A stretch of DNA of 64,000 nucleotides from Protopterus annectens. Lineage: Eukaryota > Chordata > Ceratodontiformes > Protopteridae. Shown here in pieces: positions 20,307-31,369 of the stretch. The DNA lies in contig NC_056745.1 in assembly GCF_019279795.1 (NCBI RefSeq), forward strand, positions 512,059,006-512,123,005, read 5' to 3'. A program made the position numbers and the translations under genes. Position 1 is the first letter of the stretch. The number at the start of each line of letters is the position of its first letter. The notes under the pieces were generated by a model that worked only from the letters and a program-made list of their open reading frames with translations, was not told where the DNA came from and ran no database searches.

Positions 20307-22092
20307 ATTATTGGGACCTCCCCTGTCCTGAAAGGGCTGTCTAGGCTGAGGTGGTGTCCAGTGGGCCTGGATGAGGAATGTCTTCTAGTTCCTCTTCTGG
20401 GTCTGGAGGAGGTGGCAGCAGAATGCAGGTTACACCTAACAAAGGTGGTCTTAGCCAGGTAGTTCCTATAAAATGTGGGTATAGGGGATACCAGATGATG
20501 TTTAATATCCTGCAACTCTGCTTTTTTCTTGCAGATTCTTAAGTCTGCAGATTGCTTTCCAAAGAGGAAGTTGTGATCCAGGGGAGCATCCAAGATTTTG
20601 GACTTGAAGTCCTCTGTCAAATTCTGTAGTCTAAGCCAGGAATATATGCTAAGGACAATTGCTGAAGAGCGAGCAGAAGCTTCTGCAGCATCGTAGCTGC
20701 ATCCTATAGTGTGTCTAGCCAATTGTAGTGCTAAGGACAACTTGAAGGAGATATCAGTTTTAATGGGACGGTCAGGAATTGAAGCCAGCAGAGAGGCAGC
20801 TTGGGATACTAAGTCCAGGGCATACTTGGTCATGTGTGTTTGATAGTTAATGGCTCTGAAGGCCAAAGTGGAGGAAATGTACACCTTCTTGCCTATCCTA
20901 TCCATGGATTTGCTATCTTTATTCATGGGCAATAGGGAGGCAGAAGGTAGCAACTTAGACTGTTTATCACAGGCAGTGGCAATCACTGCTGGGTCTGCTA
21001 AGGGTGGCTTTATGAGGAATTTTTGTTCCTCTGGCACCTGGTAGAAGCGGTCTGGGCGCTTGGGTGCAGGAGGCTGAGTCAGGAGTTCTAGAGGCTGCAG
21101 TAAAGGCATCCAAGTATGCAGGAAGAACAGGGGGTACAGCTGAAGGGGAGGGGGACTCCACTTGCAGCAGTTCAAAGTATCGTTTTTGGGTTTGTGTCAT
21201 TTGGGGAAGTATCCCATTTGAAATAGTTACATTTGATGAAACCATGACCAAAATGAATGTCTTCAGGTGGAGAATCCCCTTGCACAGAATCAAGAGAGCA
21301 ATATTCCTTGGGAAAAGCAATCTGGGATGCATAAGAGATGGATTAATCCGAGGAAGAGTAGGTAGGTTCATGTTCTTCCTCAAGAAAGGGAGTCATGGGA
21401 ATAGAAGAAGCAGAGGCAGGCCTAGGGTTTAGCAGAGGCAATGTAGTTGTGGGTGAAGCAGAAGGCCTAAGGGCCATAAATGCCTGCATAAGAGAGGAGG
21501 TGAAGGCCTCCCAGTCTGGAGGGACTTCAGGAGCAGGTGTAATAGGTTTTGTTTTCTGCTTCATTTTGGTTGGAGTGGGTCTAGAGCTGGGTTTGGCAGC
21601 GGCTGTATCAGAGGTCTGGATCCCGGTAGAAGGAACCCCCGAATCTGGTTCCCCCTAGACATTGACAGGCACTGGTGTCTGAGAAAGCTCCATGGATCTG
21701 TTGGACGTCTGCTGTGCAGTGGCCTCCACGAAGGAGGTCGATGGAGCCAATGGAGCCGACGGATCCACTGAACGCTTAACTCCTACATCGGTAGTTGTCA
21801 GGGCGTCCAGGTGCGAAGCGGCAGGCGAAGGCCTAGGCATCTTGGCCTTACACGGAAGTTCTCAGGCGGCCTCCGAAGCAGGATCCACCCTGAGAGCCAG
21901 CCGTTTGAGACGTTGGTTTTTTACGTAAAGTTTAAAGCTGCCAAACGGCTATGTTACGTCTTAGGCACAAAAGACTTAAATAGGGCAGGCATTATGGTAG
22001 TGTTCCCGGCCTAAGCAGAAAATGCATTTGTCATGGGTGTCCTTATGGGGAATTTGGCACCCACATTGGCACTTTCCCTTTTTACATGACAT
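20225..22092 (-). pseudogene. Gag, element D
   Basis: Start ATG at 22092, MSCKKGKCQCG, then HKDTHDKC and the zinc knuckle CIFC-LGRE-H-YHNA-C (22026-21985), ended by a stop. The middle part is frameshifted. The C-terminal 316 codons (21175-20225) are open: the conserved blocks RPDRFYQVPEEQKFLIK, IGKKVYISSTLAFRAI, GCSYDAAEASARSSA and LDHNFLFGKQSADL lie in order. Its tail overlaps the RT N-terminal coding region in another frame, as in other DIRS elements. Confidence 0.83.
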
Positions 22093-22237
22093 CAGCTGAA
22101 AGCTACAACAACCAAGCGTAAGCAATGCGAAAGATCGGTAAAATATTAGAAATGCAAAAACCCAACAGGTTACTTATCTATAGTCGATCTGACGTCTGGA
22201 GAGCGATTGTACGATATGAAGTAGTCTGCGGATGAAA

Positions 22238-22416
22238 AGTTCTGAGGATTGCACGTGCAGATGTCACACAAAGTCCCTGGTTTATACCCGTATGTGTGAT
22301 GTTCCACGCAGCTGCAACAGCCAAGCTGAAGCTTTTGTATAGGAGCAGAAGTACAGGTCGCCTGAAGGCAGGAAATCCCACACCAAGAATACTGCAACAT
22401 AGGAATAGAAGGACAT
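22238..22416. repeat. Left ITR of element D
   Basis: Inverted copy of 16941-17153, ending gcaacataggaatagaagg. A TATA-like GGTATAAAC on the minus strand is at about 22280-22287, after a degraded CRE (aacatcaca). Confidence 0.83.
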
Positions 22417-22792
22417 CTAAATTTTTGTGATGCATTTACGGGGAATCTGTCTCCAAGTTGACATTTTTCCTTTTCTGGATGACACGAAGCCCAAGTACAC
22501 AAAGGAAAGAATAAGGTGGACTCTCATAGGGGAATTAGCTGGTTTCTACAGTGCCATTTACAGATCAGCAAAGTGTGTTCAGACAGATGTTTAACTACGG
22601 TGGACTGGCAGCAACGTTGTTCTGAGAACAGACCATGCAAATGTCACCTTTATGCCCTATGGCTGGAAGACGAGCGTATGCCAGACATGACACTAGAAGG
22701 ATATAAAGGCTTTGGTATACAGGCCGGACGTTGGGCCATCCTTTGCAGGAGATCAAATGTGATGAATACTGCAACTATAATGAAGGACATTA
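22417..22792 (-). pseudogene. Gag start and left ITR, element A
   Basis: The minus strand from about 22485 gives SSRKGK and CQLGDRFP, matching MSSRKGKCQC of C. The start codon has decayed to GTG. It runs to the KF of the zinc-knuckle entry at 22417, continued at 16940. From about 22500 to 22792 lies the degraded leader and left ITR of A (ccagacatgacactagaagg, then gatgaatactgcaactata). Confidence 0.7.
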
Positions 22793-24724
22793 CCTATACC
22801 TGTCCACCAATAGTATACCTGCAAAGTAGGATCTAATCTATGCAGATGCGTGGACAGCTACTGTTGAAGGCATTAGTGCTGAACAGTTAACTGGCACTAG
22901 GTACTACCCTTGCTGTGTGCGGATTGCCATGTACTGTTACTGGTCCAAGGCACGGTGTCAGGGATACCAATAGTGTACAGTGCATGGAGGCATCCATACG
23001 AGCTTAAACCATAAAAAAAAAGAGAGAAGCCTGGCTCAGAATACGGATGAAGGGTGTTTTCTGAAAGCTTTATCTTGTGTGACAATAAAGCAAAGCATTT
23101 CTACTTTTTGGAAGCCGTATTTTGTGTATTATTTCCAAGTTTCCCTTGTGGTTGCAGTTAATTTGTGTCTCTGGTCAGAGCCAATGGTGTCACTGAAATC
23201 AGTTCTGTAATCTGTGTAGTGTACAGGGAACAGAATATAAGAGGAGAGTGAAAAGCAAAGAAATTGAACTGAAATTCACCTGGCATTTTTCTCCAGGAAT
23301 ATGAGCATTAACCAGCTGTACACTTCAGTTTTTAGCTCCAATTCACCACGTGGAACTTTCTAGGCAGTTAAGTTGGGTGGAAGACTAGTGTTTGCTAAAG
23401 CAGTTTTTGGTGAAGACAATGGGGAATCTTTTTTCTATTGTAAATGGTGTCAAGACTTCTCTGGCTGTGGTGTGAGACTGAGTTAAGGCAATTTTTTTTG
23501 TTTCTGTTGCCACTGAAGACCTTTGTGGATGGAGTCTAATTCTATAGAACACAAGCTTAACTGGTTTATCTCAAGCATGCATATGAGCCAGAGCAAAACT
23601 GAAGTCACTCCTATTAGACTGTGTTTAACAGCTTCCAGCAACACCTTCACATTGCCTTATTAAAATTTAAAGCACATTAAGGCAACTTGTTTTCTCCTCA
23701 CCTACTTAATGCAGAAAAATTGAGCTCCTCTTGTAATGGCCTGACCACAAACCCACTGAATAAAAAACATTTAGGTTTGGTAGTGAGCACGGCCTTGGGA
23801 GGCAGTACAATGAAAAGCACGTTACATTAAACAAAGATAAAAGTGGTCACTGTTTATCATGGGAAATGTTCCTGAAGAATGTTGCTCTGTTTTTCAGTGT
23901 TTGGGAGAAGGTTATGAGCCATATTCACTTGTCTGTGAACAATGCCTAGCAATTAAGACATGGTCAGGGATACACAACAAGCAACAGCCTGAAAAGCTCT
24001 TAATGCAGTGATCTGCTCGTAATATCTGTAGTATATAGGACCTACTGCCTAATCAAGCTAGACTACTTAACTCAAGGGATGTCACATTTTACCTTACACA
24101 AATCCTAATATGCTGCTGTAAACAAATTTCAGCGTCAGATGATATTTTGTGCACGGAAGTCAAGAGTTCAGCATGAAGGTCTCATTAGCTTTAGCAAAAG
24201 TCTAAAAAGTTACACAAGTCTAAAAAGTTACACTGGAGGAAGTTCCACAACTTCCAAAAGTCACAGCAGGAAGAACAGCAGGAAAAGGTAGCGGCAGCCA
24301 TGGCAACATCTCCTTGGTCTGACACCCTCATGCTCTCCATGACCTCTTGCTCCCTTGTCTACAGACGGTGTCACCACTGATTTTTGTCATCAATCTCTCC
24401 TCTGGAGTCCTCTTTCACATGTGGGCATTTATGGAGGAGATTCTCTTTTGGAGGGGTGGACACCACCCAAGCCAATCTACACTTTTTATATTCCAGGAAA
24501 TCCCACAGCCTTCAGCCACTATAAACAAATGTTTTTTTTGGAGTCTGGTGTTTTTCCCCAAAAGGAAAGGCACTCTAATGTTTATCTGCATGGACAACAG
24601 TCTTCCACAGGCAAACTTCTTCAAATCATGTCCATCAAGTCTCCACTATTAACTGCCAAGCAAAAACTGAACTGCCAAGCCAATCTGTCCTCCTACATGT
24701 ATTCAAGGATCTTTTATTCAACAT
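22793..24724. other. Sequence with no gene or repeat recognised
   Basis: I see no domain, splice structure or terminal repeat here. A polyadenylation-like gacaataaagc is at about 23080-23090. A 17-bp tandem repeat (agtctaaaaagttacac, 24200-24234) is present. A 129-codon open frame at 24355-24744 has no recognisable features. Probably old non-coding or decayed repeat DNA flanking element A. Confidence 0.5.
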
Positions 24725-25855
24725 GTTTCATAGGTAGGTACTAGGCTATCAGCCCAAGGGCCTACATAAGCCTAGCCAGCAAGGTACCATAGATTACGCC
24801 AACAAAGAAAGTTATTTTCCTGTGCCACTGTCCAGCAGAGACAGAGAAGTGATCCCCGGGGTGTATTTCCTATTTCCAAGAACCAAAAGGATGTCAGTGA
24901 ATCAAAACTTGAACCAAAGAAATCACTGAGAGCAACCAAATGGAGAACGAGCCGAAGTACAGTTTATTCAACCAAAATACAAAATTCCAAAGGACGTGCT
25001 GTGACTATCCACCTGGGTCCCAAGGTCTCATCACACATTTGGTGTTAAATAGACTGCTGCCTATGTGGTAGTTCATGGGTACAGAGTTTTTACCAAAGGG
25101 GATGACACTGCACTTTTTGGCATGGAACTTGAGGCCATGGCTCTGACACCAGGCATCTGCCACAGTGAGGCCCTTCTGTAGGATGCCCACATCATTTGGG
25201 GACTTGACTATGGCTATTAGTTTGCAGTCATCTGCAAACTTCATTAGCCAGAGGCCTTCTGTGTTAGCCTGTACTTCAGAGAAGTAGATACCAAACAGGA
25301 GAGGTCCCAGAACAGAACCCTGTGGTACTCCACTTGTCACTGCTTTGAGGTCAGATTTGGAGTCTGCAACTTTTACAGCGTGGGTTCTGTCAGTAAGCCA
25401 GTTGGCAACCCATCTTGTGACAGAGATTTATACCTAGTTTAGCTATAATTCCAGAATGGAGGATGGTGTCGAAAGCCTTGGTGAGGTCAAGATAGGCTGT
25501 GTGAACCACCTTGCCCTCATCCATGGCTTTGGTGACTGCCTCAAAGTAGTCGATCAGGTTCAGGAGGCATGATCTGCCTTTCACAAACCCAAACAGGGTG
25601 GGATCCAGAGTTTGGAGGTTACCAATGTCTGTTTATGAGTTCCATGAAGATACGTTCCATGGCCTTGCAGACCAGGCTTGTCAGGCTAATAGGTAGATAG
25701 TTCCCGGGATCAGTGGTGGCTCCTCCTTTGTGGAGTGCGATAACTGTTGCTGTGCGCCATTCAGTGGGCACAAAGCCTGATGCAAGGCTATTATTGAACA
25801 TGGTGCTTAAGTGGGGAGCCAGTTCGTTCTGAAGTTAGTGTAAACTGCAGCCTGG
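24725..25855 (-). pseudogene. CR1-like LINE copy 2
   Basis: Same family as copies 1 and 3. The 3' tail at 24725 (ttcataggtaggtactagg) matches 1258 and, inverted, 51870-51893. RT pieces: VCKAMERIFMELI, KGRSCLLNL, AYLDLTKAFDTILHSG (first catalytic Asp intact), SGVPQGSVLGPLLF and KFADDCKL (both Asp intact). It is 5'-truncated in RT at 25855. About 500 bp of the region after RT, present in copy 1, is replaced at about 24905-25008 by roughly 100 bp of unrelated sequence. Confidence 0.86.
24905..25008. other. Unexplained block inside LINE copy 2
   Basis: The sequence ggagaacgagccgaagtac, then agtttattcaaccaaaatac, is absent from LINE copies 1 and 3 at this point. It looks like filler or the end of a third element joined at a deletion. 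Confidence 0.5.
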
Positions 25856-25999
25856 GATGGCTACTGCCTTCTGCAAAGGATTTGTTTAGAATAGATGGAC
25901 TTGCTGATTAGGATGACAGGAAGAAACTGAGCATGATCAACACAATCACTCATACTACTACTGCTCAGTCAAACAACTGAGCACAAATTAATCCTACAG

Positions 26000-27065
26000 C
26001 CCACACCAATAGAATATTTGCAGAGAGTCAACCTCTGTACTTTTCTCCTACAAACATATCAACTCCACTATCACACAGCAGACCTTCTGAATCACTAGCA
26101 TGGCTTTTGCCCCTACCACGGCACTATTGCCGTCCTCTTACAGATCAGGTATTTTCCAACATGGAGCATTTTAAAACATGTGGTGCCATCCTCCCTGACC
26201 TTAGCAAAGTCTTTGATACTGTTGATCATCCACTGCTTCAAAACTCAAGAGTCTACCCTCCAATTATGTGTGGTGGTTTACAAATGCTCTCTCCAATCAC
26301 ACCTTCACTCTAAATGGACCAACCACCACCCTCGTTATTGGTTCATCTCACAAAGGCACACGGAGCTACTTTTCTCTCTTCCTTAATGACCTACCCTGTT
26401 ATCTCCCCCATACCAACTGCCTCTTCAAAGATAATACAACTCCTTCAGGGCTACAAAACAAACTTCAGATTTTGCAGCCAATTGGAACTGGCTTCAAACA
26501 CATTTCTAGTCAATACTAATAAAAGCTCCTTAACTTTTGTTGCGTCTCAAAAATGAACAGTTAATTCATAAACTTACCATTATAGATAAGTTCCCCACTA
26601 CCCTTTGTCACTCAGGCACTTAAGCCTCATATTTGGCCAGTTTCTGTCCTTCAAATGTTGATACCCCAATTCAAAGTTTTATCTCAATTAAGGCTATCCC
26701 ACAGAATCTCATCTCCTTAATGTAGAAGCTTGATGACCCATAGTCATTAATGCTCTTCTACCTAGGCTTGAATATAGTTTGCCTCTTATCCTGGGATCTT
26801 CACAAAACATTCAGCTCCAAAAAACTGAAAAATCAACCTCGCCATTTAATTCACCTCTCTAATAACGCTTACCACCATCATCGTACACCCAGCAAAGAAA
26901 AACAGAACCAGACCTCAGGAAACACTGTTGATTGTAATAGACTGCAAAACAAAATAAATAAAAACACCACTCAGCCAATGTCTTGTACGGCTTGGTGCAG
27001 CAAAATAAGACACTTGGACCACTCTAACAAATCCAAATCGACACCTTACAAACATGAACCAGGCA
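26000..27065 (+). pseudogene. Second LINE family, RT remnant
   Basis: Plus-strand, frameshifted RT. GFCPYHGT at about 26110, GAILPDLSKVFDTVDHPLL at 26180-26245 (motif A, both Asp intact), WWFTNALSNHTF at 26270, LFSLFLNDLPCYLP at about 26370, and LFKDNTTP where FADDTT is expected (Asp pair lost). A late LEYSLPLILGSSQNIQLQK-type segment (about 26765-26830) is typical of RT C-terminal regions of the L2/Rex1/CR1 groups. Ends near 27065. It differs clearly from the CR1-like copies. Confidence 0.72.
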
Positions 27066-27069
27066 GCAT

Positions 27070-27165
27070 GTAAAAAATATTAAGACTTTATTGAAATAAC
27101 GAACCAAGAGCTTTCGTCCCTCGAGGCTGATGGCACTTCATTAGCATTGTTTCCTGACATCTGGA
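27070..27165 (-). other. Possible retroelement tail with hammerhead-like core
   Basis: The minus strand reads CTAATGA (27144-27138), a possible stem, then CGAAAG (27116-27111) and later CAATAAAG, a poly(A)-signal-like end. CTGATGA plus GAAA are the invariant cores of hammerhead ribozymes carried by Penelope-like elements, with one mismatch here. Stem II would pair only about four of five bases. Weak evidence. Confidence 0.3.
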
Positions 27166-28194
27166 TCGTTTTTTTTTTTTTTTTTTTTTAAGAAATTTGC
27201 TTGCTTTCTGGTTGTTCTTGCACAGTAAGGGAACATCTACCAGCAACTCAAAGGGCATATTTTCCATGAACACAACAAATTTCTTAAAAAAAAAAGTCTA
27301 GTCCTCACCTGCTTAAATATCTAATCAGAAATTCTGGTCACCACCCCCAGAAATCTGCCCTTTCTAGTCCTACCTTTACCATTACAATGCAACAAATTTA
27401 GAGAAGGACTTGAGCTGAAATTACTACTCCTTGAAAGAAGTCTCTTCATTTGCTTTTACTAAAGTAAAAAGTATTTCAGATGGCTAAAGCACTTCTATGT
27501 CTCTTCAACCCAAAATCTAAACTTTGAGAACACTCCTTTTTGAGATATGAATCTCTCCCTCTAATTCCACTCTCCAAATGTATAACAGGGAAACAGTCAG
27601 GGTAAGGCTTTATTCTAGTAACCTTTTACTCTACAGGAACACATCACTGAGCCAAAAGAATTTTTGCTGAATGCAGTTTCATATTTAACCGAAAACTGAC
27701 TCATCAGTTATGGAGAATTCCCTTTTCTCCACTGTTCTGAGACCACTGGACACACATTTAAGTATTGGGGGGGTGTCCACTCATGGAGGGATACAGGGTG
27801 CTTGTCCCCTGCAAATATTTGCTGAAAGTTTTCAATTAAATGTTTTCACAGAAAATGCATTTACCGCAAGGACTAATTTCTCAACACATCTGTTTTAACA
27901 TTCACTGCACCACACACTACCATTTCACAATGAATACTTTACTACAACTTGTAGCACAAATCTACTAAATTATTTTCATTATTGCCCTACACCGTACGCC
28001 TGGGTCCACGTAGGTTCTGAAAGCTAACAAATCCAATACAGCAATCATGTGACAATGAGGTTTATAGTCTTTTCCCAAATGCCCTGGATCATTATCTCCC
28101 GAATGAGCCACCCAAGGTAAAATACGAAAACCATTTTATTAAGCATCTAGGAGCCTGTCTCAATCCTAAGTGAAGCTCTGGTTGGCCTGGACAG
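27166..28194. other. No gene recognised
   Basis: Starts with a run of 20-odd T (27169-27191), then AT-rich sequence without a recognisable reading frame or terminal repeats. Nothing assignable. Confidence 0.5.
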
Positions 28195-28840
28195 CTTCTA
28201 TCCTTCACAAGACCTTTGTTCTTCAAAGGAGTAAGAGAAGAAATGCAAGTTCAGGCACCAATTTTTACTTTTCTTTTTGTTACACCAGTACCATTGGAAC
28301 TTCCTTATGTAACGTATCCTAGGAACCTGAGGAATTCCTTGACTGTGATTTTTTTGTTCGGCCACTTTCCTGAAAAACAAGGTCAGGAAAAGGATTTTTT
28401 TTCTCCATGAAGGTAAGCCTTCTGATTGCCTCACTATTTAGATCTTGTGCAAAAAGGGTTACTCTGACAGACAGCAGCAGCAATAGAGGAAAAGCCCATC
28501 TTGGTAAAGCAATTCATAGTTACCTGCAGGGATGTCTCCATTTCCTGAGGAAATACCACCCATATTGGGCAGCTGTCCAGGTACATGTAAATGTGGACAC
28601 CCATTGCCCTGTAAAAGGTGATTACTGGAGCCAAATATGACAAACAACTTTAGGAGCAGAAGACAAAGGGCAAAGCAGAGTTCTTGAATGGGGAGCCCCC
28701 TCCCTTGAAGCACATGAAACGACCCACATTCCTGGGCTATGGTGAAAGGAGTGCTGTAAACCATTTTGAATTTTGTTATAGCAGGCAACAATTGCAATCC
28801 TGACAGGATTGGTCTCCAGGACCCTTTCCTTGGAAAAGGA
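28195..28840 (-). pseudogene. RT segment of old DIRS element E
   Basis: The minus strand carries RT pieces: RPILSGLQLLPAITKF near 28790 (motif near VLDLS), ITFYRAMGVHIYMYLDSCPI at 28640-28570 (YLDD has become YLDS), a LQVTMNCFTKMGF helix, and FQWYWCNKK (the MRKLQWYLK link to RNase H) at 28300. It ends without a terminal repeat at about 28195. Element F splits it at 28841 and E resumes at 34227 with gag. Confidence 0.7.
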
Positions 28841-29030
28841 TAGTTGTGTAAAATCTTACCATAAACACAGATGTCATTCTTTTCCATGTTGCTGTATTCT
28901 TGTTGTGGGATTTTCTACCTCAGGCAACCTGTAGGTCAGCTCCTCTACAAAAGCTTTAGCTTGGCTGTTGTAGTTGCGTGGGACGTCACACGTATGGCCA
29001 TAAACCAGGAACCTTAAATGTGATGTCTGC
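28841..29030. repeat. Right ITR of element F
   Basis: Begins tagttgtgtaaaatcttacc; inverted relative to 34062-34226, sharing gtgggacgtcacacgtatgg. The minus-strand flank after the end is ATCCTTTTCC. Confidence 0.85.
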
Positions 29031-29174
29031 ACAGCTGGAGGAGAAGCCAGTGATGTCAGTCATAGGGTCAAGGACCCATTATGTGGTTACATAGGTCACA
29101 GGACAGGGTGTAGACCCCAAGAGAACCGAAGATATGAGTGACAGAGAGAGGATAAGAGGGTTTTGGAAGCTGAG

Positions 29175-29275
29175 AAGGAATACTGCAACATGGAAGAGAA
29201 GGGCATCTATGGTTAAGGTAGGATTTTACAAAACTATTCTGTCCTATTCCTATATTGCAGTATTCTTGGTTTGGG
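29175..29275. repeat. ICR of element F
   Basis: ggaatactgcaacatggaag, ggttaaggtaggattttaca, then aaactattctgtcctattcc and atattgcagtattcttgg. Both end complements are present with the joint intact. Confidence 0.87.
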
Positions 29276-29279
29276 AGAG

Positions 29280-30350
29280 TACCACAGCTTAGCTGGAAGG
29301 AAAGGTGGAGGTAGAAGAGGCTGATTCTACAAAGCCCTGCAGGATTGCTCTGGTAAATCCTGCCTGTGCTCTGGAGACATTGTCTAACTTGTAGTGTTGG
29401 GTGAAAGTGTGAATGGTGGACCGCGTGGCTGTTTTCAGTATGGAAGCAGTGTCCATGCTTTTTAAAAAGGCTTTGGAGGCAGCCACTGCCCTGGAGTGAC
29501 ATTTAACTCCCTGTGGGAGCTTTTGCCATGATGTAACAGAGGCAAATGGCTTTCCTAATCAACATGCAATGGTTTGTTTGCAGATTGCCTTGCCCAGGGC
29601 CTTGGGGTGGAAAGAAACAGTTGATTGGATTTTCTATTGGATTTTGTTTTGTCTAGATAAAATCTTAGCTGTCTTGTGTACATCCAGGGAGTGGAGTATT
29701 CTCTCACCATCATTGGTTAGGAGAGGGTTAGAAGGTGGGAAGATGAATTGACTGGTTTAAGTTGACCACCTTTGGCATGAAGGAAGGGTTGGTTCTTAGT
29801 GTTACCCTGTCCTTGTGGAAGGTAGTGTATGGGGGCAGGCCACTGGGGCCTGTAATTCAGACACCCATCTGGCTGAAAGTATGGCCACTAGCAGTACTGT
29901 CTTCCATTGTGCACATTTGGAGAATAGCCACACTAGCAAGTTGAAATGGAGACTGGGCTAGTTTTTCCAGAATTAAGTTAAGGTCCTATGGTGGTGGGAT
30001 GGGCTTTCTTGGTGGTCTGATGTGCAAAACCCCTTTTAAGAATAGCTTCACGTCGAGTCTGGCTAGTAGGGGTGGGTCTAGTGGCAGGCAGGTTGAGATT
30101 GCTGAAGGGTGAACTTTCACTGAAGAGTAAGAGCCCGCCCTTTACTAGCTGACACATATGCAAGAACTTGGGGGGGGGGGGGGGTGCTGCGATGCATGGA
30201 TCCCTGCCCTTGTCCAGACACCATTTTGAAAATTTTTCCCATTTAGCCAAGTATGATTTTCTTGTAGTAGGTTTCCTGGCCTCCCTCAGGACTGAAAACA
30301 CGTCCTCTGAGTAGTGGTGCATGAAGGGAATTAGAAGTTTATCACCCACA
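29280..30350 (-). pseudogene. Tyrosine recombinase, element F
   Basis: From upstream: DKLLIPFMHHYSEDVFSVLREA and TTRKSYLAKWEKFSKWC (30349-30230), a frameshift after a 14-G run at 30169-30182, and the PPWDLNFILE equivalent at about 29990. The box at about 29495 reads CHSRAVAAS, missing the Thr of HSTR. ATRSTIHTFTQHYKLDN at 29400 keeps the Tyr but has Trp-to-Arg in ATWST. Inactive by frame. Confidence 0.8.
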
Positions 30351-30399
30351 GTGTCAGTGACTACATCTGCAAGTGTGGGCAGATGAGGGTTCCTTTTGT

Positions 30400-30743
30400 T
30401 GTGTCAGAAGGTCCACCTTGTGGGGGTAACTTGTGGTGACTGCCCTTTGCTAGACTGAGAAGTAGGGGGAACCAGTGCTGCCTTGACCAATAGGGAGTCA
30501 CCAACAAGACCTTTGGTTTGTCTCCTGATTTTCAGGAGAACTTTCCGAATTAGTGGGAAGGGAGGAAAGGCATATAGAAACATTCCCTTTCAAGAAATGC
30601 TGAAAGCATCTACTCTTCAGGCTAGAGGGGGGTAGGTCTTGAAGCAGATGGTCTCCAGTTGTCTGTTCGGGGGGGGGGGGCGCAAGTCTACTTGGAGTGC
30701 CCCACCGGTGGACAATGTCTAGGAAGACATTCCTGTCAAACAT
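30400..30743 (-). pseudogene. Dam-methyltransferase-like domain, element F
   Basis: Starts DIVHRWGTPS at 30720, then a 12-G tract (30668-30680) destroys DLFAS, with EQTTGDHLLQD and SSLKSRCFQHF following in a shifted frame. The xPP loop survives only off-frame near 30570. Same domain position as in K. Confidence 0.55.
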
Positions 30744-31360
30744 ACATACGTGCTGTGGAGAGGATGCCCTGCTTAGAAGGTCTGCTTGTTTTTGTCATGG
30801 AAGGGATGTAGGATGCCTGCAGGGACAAGTTGTATCGAGAGGCTAGGTCCAATATCAGTAAGGTTAGTCTGCACAGGTGGTACGCTTTTGTTCCCCCCTG
30901 CTCGTTGAGGCACCACATAACTGTGGTATTGTCTATTTGGAGAACACCTGGCAGTAGGAGAGGCTGAAAGTTTTCAGTGCTAGGACTGCTGTCATTTCCC
31001 CCACGTTGAGGTGTTTGTTCCTTAAGGAAGGGTGCCACTTTGCTTGGACCCTCTTATTAGGATGGCATTGTGGCTCCCCATCCTGAGCCTGAGGCATCTC
31101 TATGCATATAACCTGGGTTGGGAGAGGAGGCTGCAGAGGAAGGCCCGGGTTGAGCTGGACTTGCTGAATCCACCAAAATACTCCTGCCTTTAGGCAGGGC
31201 AGGATAGTGATTTCTGGCTCTAAAGGATGTTTGTGTTGTGACCAAACATTTTTTACATACCACTGTAGCTTTTGCACGTGCATTCTGGCACGTGGAAATA
31301 TGGGGATGGTGGCTGCCATTAGGCCCAGGGACCTTAGGAACTGCCTTGCAGTTATTTGGG
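30736..31360 (-). pseudogene. RNase H domain, element F
   Basis: 31370-30933 holds the linker ARMHVQKLQWYVKNVWSQH, then LNVGEMTAVLALKTF with the catalytic Glu. The next frame has LQIDNTTVMWCLNEQGG, keeping the catalytic Asp. The first Asp box reads IEMPQAQDG, so it is lost. At least one frameshift (about 30960). Confidence 0.8.
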
Positions 31361-31369
31361 TCTGCAGCA

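Larger units (their letters stand above)
16941..22416 (-). mobile_element. DIRS-like element D, family 1
   Basis: A 5.48-kb element with right ITR 16941-17153, ICR 17293-17362, YR, MT-like, RNase H, RT, gag and left ITR 22238-22416. It is inserted in the zinc-knuckle codons of element A's gag. It keeps YLDD in RT, the three RNase H acidic residues, and the recombinase boxes HSTR and HYKLD, but all genes are frameshifted. Its ICR lacks about 40 bp at the joint. Expanded G runs (13 and 21) interrupt the MT-like domain. Confidence 0.9.
1..22792 (-). mobile_element. DIRS-like element A, oldest host element, split by four insertions
   Basis: Element A is a tyrosine-recombinase retrotransposon read on the minus strand. 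Its own pieces are about 1-1252, 4911-6082, 11367-12230, 16315-16940 and 22417-22792. They total roughly 4.3 kb and lie in correct order: ICR and recombinase, RNase H, RT, gag, left terminal repeat. The gaps hold a CR1-like LINE and elements B, C and D. The left end at 22761-22792 (a stretch with gatgaatactgcaac) matches the complement inside the ICR at 90-115, which ties both ends to one element. The right ITR lies left of the window. All domains are broken, consistent with A being the oldest DIRS copy here. Joining the segments is inference from domain order and matching ends. Confidence 0.82.

Noticed and set aside
24200..24234. Short direct repeats as a CRISPR-like array
   Set aside because: Only two adjacent 17-bp copies without spacers; simple slippage in a eukaryotic sequence.
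24355..24744. 129-codon plus-strand open frame
   Set aside because: No recognisable domain, signal, codon pattern or splice context; two overlapping frames of similar length suggest chance.
26000..27065. Host gene with repeated exons
   Set aside because: The LSKVFDTVDHPLL and LFLNDLP segments identify it as a decayed LINE reverse transcriptase.
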